A DNA stretch of 64,000 nucleotides from Nostoc sp. CCCryo 231-06 (GCA_023522315.1 JAHCSU010000329.1:59070-123069), one strand, 5' to 3'. Shown: positions 28,001-37,184, counted from the first letter of the stretch. Numbers and translations: made by a program. Notes: generated by a model from the letters alone, not told the origin.

Positions 28001-28626
28001 CCAAACGCTTACAGGCAATGGAACCTGTTAATATGCTGGCGTTGGAAGAATACGAACGCACTCAAAACCGTCTCCAAGAACTGACGCAAAAATTAGAAAC
28101 ACTAGAAGGGGAACGCACCGAACTACTTTTACGGATTGAAAACTTTACCACATTGCGGCAACTTGCCTTTAAAGAAGCATTCGATGCTGTCAACGAAAAC
28201 TTTCAATCGATTTTTGCCATTCTTTCAGACGGCGACGGCTATTTACAACTAGAAAATCCCGAAGATCCCTTTAGCAGTGGACTTAATTTAGTCGCACATC
28301 CCAAAGGTAAACCCGTACAGCGCCTAGCTTCCATGTCTGGGGGAGAAAAATCACTCACAGCCTTGAGCTTTATTTTTGCCCTGCAACGCTATCGCCCATC
28401 GCCCTTTTACGCCTTTGACGAAGTAGATATGTTCTTAGATGGGGCAAACGTAGAACGATTAGCTAGAATGATTAAGCAACAATCACAACAAGCGCAATTT
28501 ATAGTTGTGAGTTTGCGTCGTCCGATGATAGAATCAGCCGAACGCACAATCGGCGTTACTCAAGCACGAGGAGCTTACACTCAAGTTTTGGGGATTAAGT
28601 TACAATCATCCAATACATCTGCTTGA
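25003..28626 (+). CDS. smc: Chromosome segregation protein SMC, carrying three in-frame repeat insertions
   Basis: A 1207-residue condensin subunit that organises and segregates the chromosome. The N-terminal ATPase lobe has Walker A SGPNGSGKSN (about residues 30-39). Two long coiled coils flank a hinge at about residues 545-690 (GLCGLVVQLG, ASGFVNYAVNLVDCD, TLDGELLETSGAMTGG). The C-terminal lobe has signature SMSGGEKSLTALSF and Walker B FYAFDEVDMFLDG. Three foreign-looking segments are present: about residues 94-122 (Lys/Glu-rich, containing a heptamer array), 379-386 (VETRFIAS) and 887-895 (CRDAIHRVF). The last two are translations of the AGACGCGATTCATCGCGTCT palindrome in different frames. 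Confidence 0.95.
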   Translation: MVHIKRVELTNFKSFGGTTSVPLLPGCTVISGPNGSGKSNILDALLFCLGLSSSKGMRADRLPDLVNNTQTSKGRASIEASVTVTFDLSDEISHKDTKAQREEVEEVEEENPKSKSQKPKSAEWSVTRRLRVTHQGSYTSNYYINGEACTLTQLHGELSNLRVYPEGYNVVLQGDVTSIISMNTRERREIIDELAGVAAFDRKIIQAKSTLDEVKEKEDSCRIIETELTAQRDRLSQDRAKAEKYQKLRTEFLAKQSWEAVLSWRSLQAQQEKLVHEIQTGDRNSSELTTQLTNLNSEIVQKTAELEQLNAHVKALGEDELLAVQSTLATQEAERKQLQRQLTELQTASQDTAKRLLQTQQEIQKHRHSLEEIAETQIVETRFIASSQQQRNEAHQALETSREAAAEIASASEAWVQQQTAFNRQIETLLQTLEPQRTEKAQLTERNNQLQKLISEQTQLIERDEPLLAQKQTECSQIETEFNASSEPIQNLAQNLSATEQELQIQQETQKRLLFEQREKQRQLDKIEAQTQAQQEVQGTQASKVILQSGMPGLCGLVVQLGKVEPPHQLALEMAAGGRLGHIVVEDDSIAAAGIELLKQKRAGRATFLPLNKIHAPKFTQDATLRFASGFVNYAVNLVDCDRRYKDVFSYVFGNTVVFASLEAARKNLGLYRIVTLDGELLETSGAMTGGSNTQRSALRFGNAEAAESDEAIALRSRLVDIERVLERCTEAIATLSTRTKNLTQELTEARQARREQQLQLEQLQKDIKNLTAQLEGTRSQLAQNSEKLATAQSRLEILERELPGQETQLQQLRHALAELEASQTPSEWQQIQATIKIQEQQLQQRETALREAEQRLKNLENQQQRLQEKIQEAETRITEYETQQISCRDAIHRVFSQITTIDNQITQTRANLSQMEQNLGEEKQKRDATELEVRSHLLRQQQLQWEIEKLKETQEKRREELISLQSQLRDVGAELPNPLPEVPDKVDLEELQKELRSLTKRLQAMEPVNMLALEEYERTQNRLQELTQKLETLEGERTELLLRIENFTTLRQLAFKEAFDAVNENFQSIFAILSDGDGYLQLENPEDPFSSGLNLVAHPKGKPVQRLASMSGGEKSLTALSFIFALQRYRPSPFYAFDEVDMFLDGANVERLARMIKQQSQQAQFIVVSLRRPMIESAERTIGVTQARGAYTQVLGIKLQSSNTSA
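26141..26160. repeat. AGACGCGATTCATCGCGTCT palindrome inside smc (copy 1)
   Basis: Perfect 9-bp arms around TC, in the first coiled-coil region. Same element as at 27669-27688 and, with TA centre, at 43336-43355, 44160-44179 and 44189-44208. Confidence 0.85.
27669..27688. repeat. AGACGCGATTCATCGCGTCT palindrome inside smc (copy 2)
   Basis: Identical 20 bases to copy 1 but read in another frame (RDAIHRV rather than ETRFIAS). It lies in the second coiled coil. Confidence 0.85.
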
Positions 28627-28684
28627 ATTTTTGTTAATAATAGTGTATGGATAAACCGGATTCGAGATCAGGACTCGGTATAGA

Positions 28685-29680
28685 ATGACCTCCGAACAGA
28701 TAATTAGGCGTTCCGACATATTAAATACCCAGGTGATTACCCGCGACAACGGCAAGCGGCTAGGCATCGTTAGTCAAGTCTGGGTTGATATTGATCAACG
28801 AGAGGTTGTGGCAATTGGTTTGCGAGACAGCCTGATCTCTATTTCGGGCATACCGCGCTATATGTACCTCAACAACATCAACCAGATTGGTGATGTCATC
28901 CTGGTTGATAACGAAGATGTAATTGAAGATATCGAAGTTGAATCTCTCAGCAATCTGATTAACTGGGAAGTAATTACAGAAACAGGTGAAGTCTTAGGCA
29001 AAGTTCGGGGCTTCAAGTTCAACGGCGAAACCGGGAAGCTTAACTCCATAGTCATTGCTTCTTTAGGATTGCCCCAAATTCCCGATCAATTTCTGAGTAC
29101 TTACGAGTTCTCAGTCGATGAAATTGTCAGCACTGGCCCCAATCGGTTGATTGTGTTTGAGGGAGCCGAAGAACGGGTAAACCAGTTGACAGTTGGTTTA
29201 CTAGAGCGTCTGGGTATCGGCAAAGCACCTTGGGAGCGAGATATAGAAGAAGAATACGGCTATACTCCACCTCGGACAGTTGCACCAGCCAATCAACTGC
29301 CTAGTGGAGTGCCATTGCAGCCACCCAGGCAAAAAGTTCGCGCCCCCGAACCCGTAGCGCGGGAAGAGGAATGGACAGAAGACTATGTGGAAGAAGAAAG
29401 GCCACAGCGTCAGGTAATGAAAGCGCGGCAGTATGAATCTATTCAATACGAAGAAGATGAGGAAGAAGATAACTGGAGCGAGGCAACGGGCAGCGACAGG
29501 TATCAACAACCGCAGCCGCTAAAGTATGAAGCCCAGCCCTACAGCAAGCCTTATGTTGACGAATACGATGATTATGACGACGTAGACGGCGATGCTTGGG
29601 AAGATGCGCCGAAGCCCGTGAATATTCCTAAGAAAGTCAAGGAAAGACAGCCAGAATACGAAGAAGAAGGCGGATATTAA
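28685..29680 (+). CDS. PRC-barrel domain protein with acidic C-terminal tail
   Basis: The 331-residue protein has two PRC-barrel domains, about residues 10-80 (GKRLGIVSQVWVDIDQREVVAIGLR) and 90-165 (GEVLGKVRGFKFNGETGKLNSIVIAS). From about residue 190 the chain is Pro/Glu/Asp/Tyr-rich and probably disordered. PRC barrels are small beta folds found in RimM and photosynthetic reaction centre H subunits; here they probably mediate protein contacts. It follows smc by 58 bases on the same strand and may be cotranscribed. The specific role is unknown. Confidence 0.8.
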   Translation: MTSEQIIRRSDILNTQVITRDNGKRLGIVSQVWVDIDQREVVAIGLRDSLISISGIPRYMYLNNINQIGDVILVDNEDVIEDIEVESLSNLINWEVITETGEVLGKVRGFKFNGETGKLNSIVIASLGLPQIPDQFLSTYEFSVDEIVSTGPNRLIVFEGAEERVNQLTVGLLERLGIGKAPWERDIEEEYGYTPPRTVAPANQLPSGVPLQPPRQKVRAPEPVAREEEWTEDYVEEERPQRQVMKARQYESIQYEEDEEEDNWSEATGSDRYQQPQPLKYEAQPYSKPYVDEYDDYDDVDGDAWEDAPKPVNIPKKVKERQPEYEEEGGY

Positions 29681-29905
29681 GTAATTCGTAATTCGTAATG
29701 ACGCTCGTTCCGACGCTCCTACGTCGCTAACGCTGGGCTAACGTAATTCGTAATTAAATTTGAAGATTAGTTTAGCTCTTTCCTTACAAGTAAGGAGGGG
29801 GCTAATTTTTTATAACGCAGTAGCGGCAGCATAACGTATCGTCAAAACTAGAGGGTAATTTGAGTAAAATTATCTTGTTGCTTAATATGTACTGAACTTT
29901 TCGCT

Positions 29906-30201
29906 ATGACCGAAATAAATGATGAATTTTTACCAGAAATAATTGAGAGGCGTGAGTTAAATTTTAGCTTTCAAGAAAAGTATTGTAAACGAGTGGAGGA
30001 ATTACTCGAACACGATGAGAGATTACCGAAAAAATGGGTAAAAGAGTTTCCGAGATACCTGAAATCAGCTACAGCAAAAAAGATATGCGTAAGATCAAGC
30101 AAGCGATGAAGCAAGTTGATAAAGAGTTATGGATACCTTACTGCGAAGAACTCCAAGAAATTAACAGACGACTTGTTGAGAAACAGCAAAAATTATCTTA
30201 G
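29906..30201 (+). pseudogene. Small hypothetical gene, possibly frameshifted
   Basis: Frame 29906-30109 gives 67 residues starting MTEINDEFLPEIIERREL. A second frame, 30034-30201, gives 55 residues (EISYSKKDMRKIKQAMKQVDKELWIPYCEELQEINRRL), a better helical protein-like sequence. They overlap around a run of six As at 30029-30034. A single indel there would join the good half of each into one protein of about 98 residues. Function unknown. Repeat debris (GTAATTCGTAATTCGTAAT, ACGCTCGTTCCGACGCTCCT) fills 29681-29760. Confidence 0.35.
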
Positions 30202-30244
30202 TAGGAGGGGCGCGAAAAACTGGAGTGAAAAAGTGAACAATGCG

Positions 30245-30610
30245 CTATTGGCTCAGGGGTAGATATTCAATTCGATCCTGGTATTCATCCTCAAAGGAAG
30301 CTGCCACAATGATGATTAATTCTTCAACAGTTTGTCCGATGCTTTGGTTTGCATCAATGGTGAAAATTCCAGGAATATGGCGATCTAAAGCTAAATGATC
30401 GGCTAAATGTCCGGGCATCGACTTACGGTTGTTTGTCACCAAAATAAATCCATTGGTTTCGCACCAAATCAAAATTTCTGGATCTGGAGTACCTTTGGGT
30501 GGCACATCTAAATCCCCAATAATTCGCACGATCAATTCAGGGTTGCGGCGCACAAGTTGTAAACGATATGTAGGACTCAGATGTTCATCCAACAGATAGC
30601 GGATTGCCAT
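30245..30610 (-). CDS. DUF5615 family PIN-like protein (toxin-like)
   Basis: About 121 residues, starting MAIRYLLDEHLSPTYR. The LLDE(H/N)LSP start, the central PDPEILIWCETNGFILVTNN and conserved acids are typical of DUF5615, a PIN-like nuclease fold found next to DUF433. Its ATG overlaps the last base of the DUF433 stop (TAATG) at 30610, so the two are translationally coupled. The frame extends upstream to 30727, but that part overlaps DUF433 and is a shadow. Nuclease activity is inferred from family, not shown. Confidence 0.8.
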   Translation of the reverse strand: MAIRYLLDEHLSPTYRLQLVRRNPELIVRIIGDLDVPPKGTPDPEILIWCETNGFILVTNNRKSMPGHLADHLALDRHIPGIFTIDANQSIGQTVEELIIIVAASFEDEYQDRIEYLPLSQ

Positions 30611-30945
30611 TAGCTTTCCTGTAACTGCTTTGGAGCGTTTTCTTCTTGCATCCGCCAAAATCTCATCCTGGCAGGAGACGGATTTCGCTGTTGCTCTTCG
30701 CGCATAGTTCGGGAAAATTCCAACCAATTTACCAGATAGGCATCAACCTCTGAACGATGATGCAAGTAATACAAAATTGTGGCGTAAACCTGTTCCAACG
30801 TCACTGTATGAAATTGTTCGGCAATTTCATCCGGTGTTTTGCAGCGATAGATATACTCGTAAAGAATGCTCTCAATCCCAATGCGGGTTCCTTTGAGTCG
30901 GATGTCATCTGGTGCAAGCGCGTTGAAATACTCTTCCAGTTTCAT
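30610..30945 (-). CDS. DUF433 family protein (antitoxin-like)
   Basis: About 111 residues from the ATG at 30945 (MKLEEYFN). The core RLKGTRIGIESILYEYIYRCKTPDEIAEQF...LEQVYATILYYLHH is the winged-helix-like DUF433 domain, which commonly serves as DNA-binding antitoxin partner of DUF5615. A C-terminal extension (RTMREEQQRNPSPARMRF) is basic. The upstream frame to 31032 lacks domain support, so the later ATG was chosen. Confidence 0.8.
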   Translation of the reverse strand: MKLEEYFNALAPDDIRLKGTRIGIESILYEYIYRCKTPDEIAEQFHTVTLEQVYATILYYLHHRSEVDAYLVNWLEFSRTMREEQQRNPSPARMRFWRMQEENAPKQLQES

Positions 30946-31111
30946 AAAGCAAGACCCCTCGAATGAACATTCCATTTCAATCATAAAAGAACACTGGGAA
31001 ACTCTACGATGAACGCTAAAAGAGTTTGTCATTAATGAGTTAACTGTTCAGAAACTCCCCAAAAACTGCTAGCGTCAAACAAAGGAAAAATATCGTTGTG
31101 GACTTTCGAGC

Positions 31112-32836
31112 TTGAAAACCCGTTCTAATTACTGGCAACTTCTGCCTTATATCCGACTCCAGTGGAAAACCATCGCCAAGGGACTTATTGGTATCTTGGG
31201 ATACGTGCTGGCGACATTAGTGTTGATCAATCTTGCCGGTAAATTGGCAACTCCCTTTGCCCAAGGTAATGTAGTAGCGATCGCTCAAATAACTGGTAGC
31301 TGTGCCTTAGTATTTCTTGTTAGAGGCTTGTTTCAGTCTATACAAGATATGTACATGGCAAAAGCTGCTTTGAGAGTTGCTTTTCATCTCCGTCAGCAAG
31401 TCTATGCACATCTTCAAAAGCTAAATCTTAGCTATTTTGAAACAGCAAAATCAGGTGATTTATCTTACCGCCTCACCGAAGATGTTGACCGGGTTGGTGA
31501 AGTTGTAAATAAAGTATTTCACGACTTTATCCCCTGTATTTTGCAGTTGCTGGCAATTCCGATTTACATGATTTACCTGAATTGGCAACTGACATTAGCA
31601 ACAGTGATAGTTGCACCACTGATGGGTATTTTAGTCGGCTGGTTTGGGGAACGGTTACGCAAATATTCCTTGAAAAGTCAAAATCGCGTGTCGGGTTTAT
31701 CAGCCATCCTCTCAGAAGTTTTTAACGGTATTCGTTTAGTACAGGCTTTTGCAGCCGAAAATTACGAAATCGCCCGCTTTGGCCATGAAGCAGAACGCAG
31801 TCTCAAAGCAAAATACTCAGCCGAACGCCTGAAAGCGATTCAGATTCCCATCATCGGATTTTTGGAAGCCTTAAGTGCGTTATCGTTACTGATTGTGGGA
31901 GCGTGGCAAATTTCCCAAGGTAACTTAACAGTGGCGAATTTTTTCAGTTATTTGGCGGCGGCGGCGCTGTTAATTGATCCCATTGGTCATACTACTAACA
32001 ACTACAACGAATTTAAACAGGGTGAAGCATCTGTTGACCGCGTTTTTGAATTGATGGCAATTCAGCCGACGGTGATTGAAAAGGTAAATGCGATCGCTCT
32101 CCCTCCAGTCAATGGCAAAGTAGAATATCGTCATATATCCTTTGCCTATAAGCCAGGTGAGCCTGTCTTAAAAGATATCAGCTTATTAGTATCACCCGGT
32201 GAAGCGATCGCTCTTGTGGGTGCTTCTGGTGCTGGTAAAACCACATTTGTCAATCTTCTCCCCCGTTTTTACGACCCCGAAGTTGGTCAAATATTCATTG
32301 ACGGTGTTGATATTCGAGATGTGAAGCTGCATAGTCTGCGGCGACAAATTGGGATTGTTCCTCAAGAAACCATCATGTTTTCGGGGACAATTGCCCAAAA
32401 TATCGCCTTTGGACAAAAAGTTTTTGACATGGAAGCAGTGAAAGAGGCGGCGAAAATTGCTAATGCTCATCAGTTTATTAGCCAACTGCCAGAAGGTTAT
32501 CAGACTTGGGTGGGTGAACGTGGGGTAAACTTATCTGGTGGACAAAGACAAAGAATTGCGATCGCTCGTGCTGTTCTGCTCAATCCCCAAATCTTGATTC
32601 TTGATGAGGCGACATCAGCATTAGATTCTGAGTCAGAAGCGCTGGTACAGGAAGCGCTGGAAAGATTGATGGAGAAACGGACAGTATTTATTATTGCTCA
32701 CCGTTTATCGACAGTGAGACGGTGCGATCGTATTTTAGTTCTCGAACAGGGACAAATTGTCGAATCGGGAACCCATGAAGAATTATTAGCCCTAGAGCAT
32801 CGCTATGCGCGGTTTTATGCCCAGCAGTTTAGTTAA
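31112..32836 (+). CDS. ABC exporter, fused permease and ATPase (MsbA/HlyB-like half-transporter)
   Basis: A 574-residue half-transporter. Residues about 15-310 form a six-helix ABC membrane domain (LRQQVYAHLQKLNLSYFETAKSGDLSYRLTEDVDRV is the coupling region). The nucleotide-binding domain has Walker A GASGAGKTTF, Q-loop VPQE, signature LSGGQRQRIAIARA, Walker B ILILDEATSALD and switch His in IIAHRLSTV. It acts as a homodimer or heterodimer exporting lipid, peptide or glycolipid; in Nostoc some relatives serve the heterocyst envelope. No partner or substrate gene is adjacent. The only fitting start is TTG at 31112. Confidence 0.85.
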   Translation: MKTRSNYWQLLPYIRLQWKTIAKGLIGILGYVLATLVLINLAGKLATPFAQGNVVAIAQITGSCALVFLVRGLFQSIQDMYMAKAALRVAFHLRQQVYAHLQKLNLSYFETAKSGDLSYRLTEDVDRVGEVVNKVFHDFIPCILQLLAIPIYMIYLNWQLTLATVIVAPLMGILVGWFGERLRKYSLKSQNRVSGLSAILSEVFNGIRLVQAFAAENYEIARFGHEAERSLKAKYSAERLKAIQIPIIGFLEALSALSLLIVGAWQISQGNLTVANFFSYLAAAALLIDPIGHTTNNYNEFKQGEASVDRVFELMAIQPTVIEKVNAIALPPVNGKVEYRHISFAYKPGEPVLKDISLLVSPGEAIALVGASGAGKTTFVNLLPRFYDPEVGQIFIDGVDIRDVKLHSLRRQIGIVPQETIMFSGTIAQNIAFGQKVFDMEAVKEAAKIANAHQFISQLPEGYQTWVGERGVNLSGGQRQRIAIARAVLLNPQILILDEATSALDSESEALVQEALERLMEKRTVFIIAHRLSTVRRCDRILVLEQGQIVESGTHEELLALEHRYARFYAQQFS

Positions 32837-33174
32837 AGGTAGGGAATCAGTAGAACTGAAAACTTTAATACCCAAACTTAACAATTTGAAAATTTTGTAT
32901 CAGAATTATTCCTCTTTCCTCTCTCTGCGTCTTACGGTGTACACACAAATAATTTAATTACCCCAAATCCCATTTTGTCGGGTGTGTTATGCCGGAGGCT
33001 AAGGCACTATCCTAGTACTAGCTGAAACCGCTACTTTTATCTTCGATTTCAAAAGTTTGTGGGGGAATTGACTTTTTTCGTTGATTACTTTGTCCTGCTG
33101 TCACATATTCGATTGCGAGATTGATGGTACTTTATGTTTGCACCAACTCCTTTATCCCAATTGCGAACCAAGCT

Positions 33175-33813
33175 ATGACACTCAATTTATATTTACTGCG
33201 ACATGGAGAAACTACTTTTAGTCAAAGTGGTAATTTCTGTGGTGAAACTGATGCGGAGTTGACAACAGAAGGGATGCAGATGGCATCCGGTTTTGCCGAT
33301 GTTTATCAAAAATTGAAATGGGAGGCTGTTTATGTTAGCCCGATGAAGCGCACAATTGCAACTGCCAAGCCATTTTGTGATGCTATCGGTATGGATATGC
33401 AGTTGCGTGACGGACTTAGAGAAGGTAGTTACGGCTCTTGGGAAAGGAAAAGTAAATCGTTTGTCGAAGAGAATTACGCAGAAAACTATATAAAATGGTT
33501 GACAGAACCCGCTTGGAATGCACCACTAGGTGGAGAAACTGCGGTAGATATTGTTAACCGTTCTATGCCTGTAATTGCTGAAATTCAAGAAAAACATCCC
33601 CAAGGTAATGTTTTAGTAGTTTCCCATAAAGCCACGATTCGGATTCTGCTTTGCAGTTTACTGGGAATTGATTTGGGACGCTATCGCTATCGGGTGAATA
33701 TTTTGGTCGCGTCGGTAAGTATGGTTAAATTTGATGTTAATGGCCCTTTGTTAGAAATATTAGGCGATCGCCATCATATACCCGATCGTATTCGCTCTCG
33801 TCCGGGAACATAA
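33175..33813 (+). CDS. Histidine phosphatase family protein (phosphoglycerate-mutase-like)
   Basis: About 212 residues from ATG 33175 (MTLNLYLLRHGETTF). The catalytic RHG sits in LLRHGETT, with a second Arg in SPMKRTIATAKP, the acid/base Glu in REGSYGSWE, and the second His in VVSHKATIRILLC: the complete histidine-phosphatase set. Members may be phosphatases or mutases; the lack of neighbours prevents choosing. An earlier frame to 33121 is less likely. Upstream 32837-33174 holds no other gene. Confidence 0.85.
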   Translation: MTLNLYLLRHGETTFSQSGNFCGETDAELTTEGMQMASGFADVYQKLKWEAVYVSPMKRTIATAKPFCDAIGMDMQLRDGLREGSYGSWERKSKSFVEENYAENYIKWLTEPAWNAPLGGETAVDIVNRSMPVIAEIQEKHPQGNVLVVSHKATIRILLCSLLGIDLGRYRYRVNILVASVSMVKFDVNGPLLEILGDRHHIPDRIRSRPGT

Positions 33814-34259
33814 ATTGGCAAAAAGTTTTGTTATGAGTTTAGAAACAATCGGTGAATAAAATTCGCTACTACACAAACAAAATATACCTGTGCGGACTTA
33901 AAAAATAATCCACGCAGGCAAAAACAAAACTGAAGCGAGGTTTCAGACCATCAGAACTTTAGAGTTTAGTCTGTGTAGTCATCATTTCTACTCACCAATG
34001 CTGAATAAAATTTTACTTTGATATTTTACAACTGACCTATGTATTTTGTCGCAATTCAATTCGGAATTGTTTGTAGAGGCTAGGATTTATGCAAAATATC
34101 TCTCAAACTCTCATTTCTCTGCGTTCTCTGCGCCTCTGTGGTTAGTTACTCCCTAAATCGTGCATAAGTCCTAGAGACGTTGCATTACAACGTCTCTTAT
34201 TAGATTATTCGTCGTGTCAACAGTCTATCTTTATAAAAAAGAAAATAGGTGTAAATTTA
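33814..34259. other. Intergenic region between convergent genes
   Basis: No gene. It contains a diverged copy of the CTCTGCGCCTCTGTGG dispersed repeat at about 34115-34143 and the hairpin at 34173-34197. Confidence 0.5.
34173..34197. terminator. Hairpin between convergent genes
   Basis: AGAGACGTTG and CAACGTCTCT form a perfect 10-bp stem around CATTA, followed by TATTAG. The related AGACG stem ends suggest a dispersed-repeat origin; position suits termination on both strands. Confidence 0.55.
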
Positions 34260-35717
34260 CTATTTCCTAGACTGAATTGCCTGGACTAACTCATAAAAAG
34301 GTTGCCAATTCTCTTCTTGAGCAATTGCTTCCCAAATAGACTCAATCACAGGTCTTAATAATGCGGTTTTTGGATTATGGGCAGCTAGAGTTTGAGCAAT
34401 TACATCAGTGCGAATGCTATCAAAATCATTCAAGATTTTATGGTATAATATGCACCAATCATCAAAAATTCCTGACGCACCCGGTACTGGCACAATATCT
34501 GAATTATTCATCACAAAACCTGGTTCATCTCGCCATTTTGATGAAAAAGTCCGAGCCATCTCATAAAAAAACTGGTGATAACCAACTTGGCTATCTTTCA
34601 AAAATTCAACCGTTAGATTCAACAGTTTCCGTGCTTCTGGATGTGGCAAATCCTCAAAACCTAACTTTTTCAACATCAAAGAACTGTATTCAGCTTGATA
34701 ATACTCAGCAAACATTGCTAATCCAGCTTCCATTTCGCTTTTATCGATAATCGCCTTTAAAGGTTCCTGGAGCATTTCTAAATTCAACTGGCAAATAATT
34801 GGTTGATTACCGTAACAGTAGCGTCCAGAATAGTCGAAATATGCAGCTATAAACGATGGGTCATAAGTCGGGATAAATGCGTAAGGGCCATAGTCAAAAC
34901 TCTCTCCGGTAATCGACATATTGTCAGTATTTAAGACTGCATGACAAAAGCCAGCCGCCATCCACTGCGCTACTAGTTCTGCAACTCGTTTCACTAATTC
35001 GGCGTAAAACAAAGCATATTTATCTTGTTCAGCACTTAAGTGTTGATAATACTGCTCAATTACGTGGTCTAACAGCTTCTTAGTTAAATCTGGACGCTGG
35101 AAAAAATGCAGTCGCTCAAAAGTGCCAAACCGAATATGAGAACTGCTCATTCTAATCATCACACATGAGCGAGTAGGTGAAGGTTCATCGCCCCGCCAGA
35201 GGGGTAAACCTGTTTCAATCATGCTCAGGCAGCGCGAGGTACGTACACCCAAGTGGTGTAGTGCTTCCGCAGCCAGAACTTCCCGCATTCCACCTTTGAG
35301 CGTGAGCATACCATCGCCCCCACGGGAGTAAGGCGTTCTCCCAGAACCTTTTGTGCCAAAATCGTACAATTCGCCATCAGTGGCGCGGACTTGTCCGTAC
35401 AGAAAGCCTCTACCATCACCTAACTGTCTGTTATATTCACCAAATTGATAGCCGTGGTAACGTAATGCCAACAAGGGTTTACGCCCCTGAAATTTGCCAA
35501 AGGCTGTGATAAAATCTTCATCTTTGACTACTTGGGGGTCTAAACCCAATCGGGGTAGTAGTGCATCGTTACGCCAACGCAGGAGGTGTTGAGGAAATTC
35601 CTCTGCTGCAACCTCATCGTAGTAGTCGTCGCCTAGAGATTCCAAGGCGCTTTCGTAGTTGAGGGAGAGAAAAGGATTGCTAGAATTTTTGTAGTTTGGG
35701 GTTTCAGCCAGAGTCAT
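34260..35717 (-). CDS. selO: Protein adenylyltransferase SelO (UPF0061/YdiU)
   Basis: About 485 residues. Pseudokinase-fold enzyme that transfers AMP to Ser/Thr/Tyr of target proteins in redox control. Conserved blocks: [47 protein letters not shown] (nucleotide-binding Lys), [16 protein letters not shown], and [19 protein letters not shown] with the metal-binding Asn and Asp. ATG at 35717 (MTLAETPN) was preferred to TTG at 35726. The C-terminus lacks an obvious selenocysteine or CxxC ending. It is divergent from the SUKH gene. Confidence 0.9.
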   Translation of the reverse strand: MTLAETPNYKNSSNPFLSLNYESALESLGDDYYDEVAAEEFPQHLLRWRNDALLPRLGLDPQVVKDEDFITAFGKFQGRKPLLALRYHGYQFGEYNRQLGDGRGFLYGQVRATDGELYDFGTKGSGRTPYSRGGDGMLTLKGGMREVLAAEALHHLGVRTSRCLSMIETGLPLWRGDEPSPTRSCVMIRMSSSHIRFGTFERLHFFQRPDLTKKLLDHVIEQYYQHLSAEQDKYALFYAELVKRVAELVAQWMAAGFCHAVLNTDNMSITGESFDYGPYAFIPTYDPSFIAAYFDYSGRYCYGNQPIICQLNLEMLQEPLKAIIDKSEMEAGLAMFAEYYQAEYSSLMLKKLGFEDLPHPEARKLLNLTVEFLKDSQVGYHQFFYEMARTFSSKWRDEPGFVMNNSDIVPVPGASGIFDDWCILYHKILNDFDSIRTDVIAQTLAAHNPKTALLRPVIESIWEAIAQEENWQPFYELVQAIQSRK

Positions 35718-35839
35718 TACGAGCAAAGCTTAATTCATTCTTCCCTTAATACTACCTCTGGCTTCAACATCAGCATAGACGCAAAAAGCGACCCATATCT
35801 AAAATATGGCAGCGCCAGCATCAAAATCTAGAGCGCATA

Positions 35840-36511
35840 ATGGATAAAGTTTTACAATTAAAGAAAAACTTAACTCAATTAGCTATTTTAGACGCTACAT
35901 TTGAGGTTTTTGGCTCAGAATCACACCAATATAAATTCAAACCTTGCTTGAGTAACAAAGATATTCAAGTGTTTGAATCTAGATACAACATTACGCTACC
36001 AAGTGAATATCGAAACTTTCTCTTAGAAATTGGTAATGGTGGTGCAGGGCCAGGATACGGCTTATCTGGACTATCGGGAATTGAATCTGAAGATGTCATC
36101 CCAGAAAAACTATACCCTGAGAACTACAAAATTATCTCTAAACCATTTCCTTTCACAAAAGCATGGAATGAATTGGATTTAATTGTCAAGAATAATACAG
36201 ATTTTGTTAGCAAAAATGATGACTACTTCGACGATAAATTTATCCAGGGTACTCTCACCATTACAAATTATGGTTGTGGAATTTATGCGATTTTAGTCAT
36301 TACTGGGGAGCAGTCAGGAAAAATCTGGATAGATGACCGTACTAATGATAATGGAATATATCCTGCTTCTTTGAGTTTTTGTCATGCTTTCCATGACATC
36401 AACCCTGATGATTCTCATCCAAATAGCAATGAGGAGCAGCCTTTAAGTTTTTATGATTGGTATGAAGATTGGCTCAACCGAAGTTTGGAGCAAATACGCC
36501 AGTCTTCGTAA
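35840..36511 (+). CDS. SMI1/KNR4 (SUKH) domain protein
   Basis: The 223-residue protein has the SUKH fold signature: FESRYNITLPSEYRNFLLEIGNGGAGPGYGLSGL (residues about 50-85), then GTLTITNYGCGIYAILVITGEQSGKIWIDDR. SUKH proteins commonly serve as immunity proteins against contact-dependent or polymorphic toxins. No toxin gene is visible nearby, so this is an orphan immunity-like gene or has a housekeeping role. ATG start. Confidence 0.8.
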   Translation: MDKVLQLKKNLTQLAILDATFEVFGSESHQYKFKPCLSNKDIQVFESRYNITLPSEYRNFLLEIGNGGAGPGYGLSGLSGIESEDVIPEKLYPENYKIISKPFPFTKAWNELDLIVKNNTDFVSKNDDYFDDKFIQGTLTITNYGCGIYAILVITGEQSGKIWIDDRTNDNGIYPASLSFCHAFHDINPDDSHPNSNEEQPLSFYDWYEDWLNRSLEQIRQSS

Positions 36512-36608
36512 TTCGTAATTTTAGACGAAATACCACACCATATTGAAAAATATATGAGATAAAGTTAGCTCGGGATTTATAAATATAATAATTCAATTAA
36601 GAATTATT

Positions 36609-37184
36609 TTAAAATTTAGGTGCTTGCCAATTAGGATTGATCAGACTTGTCATAATATGATCTTCCCATTGCCCATTAATCAATAAATAGTCTCTAGCAT
36701 ATCCTTCAATGACAAAACCGAGTCTTTTGAGTACATTGCCACTGCGCCGATTGTGAGGCATATAATTAGCCATGACTCGGTGAAAATTTAACTCTTCAAA
36801 AAGATATTGAATAGCGGCTTTTAGCCCTTCTGTCATATATCCTTTACCTTGTTTACTTTCAGCTAGGCTATATCCCACATAGCAAAAATGAGCGGCTCCT
36901 CGGACAAAATTGCTAAAATTTACAGTTCCAATAATTACGGTGGGATTTTTTTTGGTAAAAATAAATAACTTTAACGATTGACCATTAATAAATTCCAGAA
37001 AATTGTTCTCTATTTGATACTGCCAATACTCTTGGGTGAAAAAACCATTAGCCCAAAGCGGGTAAAATAGAGTGAGATAGGTTTTGTTATGAATAAAGTA
37101 TTTGAGAATTTGGGGTATATCTTCATGGATAGCCGCTCGTAAGAACAGGCGATCGCTTGTAATGAGTGGCAGTTCTGATATCAT
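36609..37184 (-). CDS. GNAT family N-acetyltransferase (RimJ/RimL type)
   Basis: The 191-residue protein starts with a RimJ/RimL-like strand (LITSDRLFLRAAIHEDIPQIL). It has the acetyl-CoA loop in SLAESKQGKGYMTEGLKAAIQYLFEELNFHRVMANYMPHNRRSGNVLKRLGFVIEGYARDYLLINGQWEDH. That whole block is diagnostic for the ribosomal-protein-alanine acetyltransferase branch, though the true substrate may be a protein N-terminus or a small amine. It is convergent with the SUKH gene. Confidence 0.85.
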   Translation of the reverse strand: MISELPLITSDRLFLRAAIHEDIPQILKYFIHNKTYLTLFYPLWANGFFTQEYWQYQIENNFLEFINGQSLKLFIFTKKNPTVIIGTVNFSNFVRGAAHFCYVGYSLAESKQGKGYMTEGLKAAIQYLFEELNFHRVMANYMPHNRRSGNVLKRLGFVIEGYARDYLLINGQWEDHIMTSLINPNWQAPKF

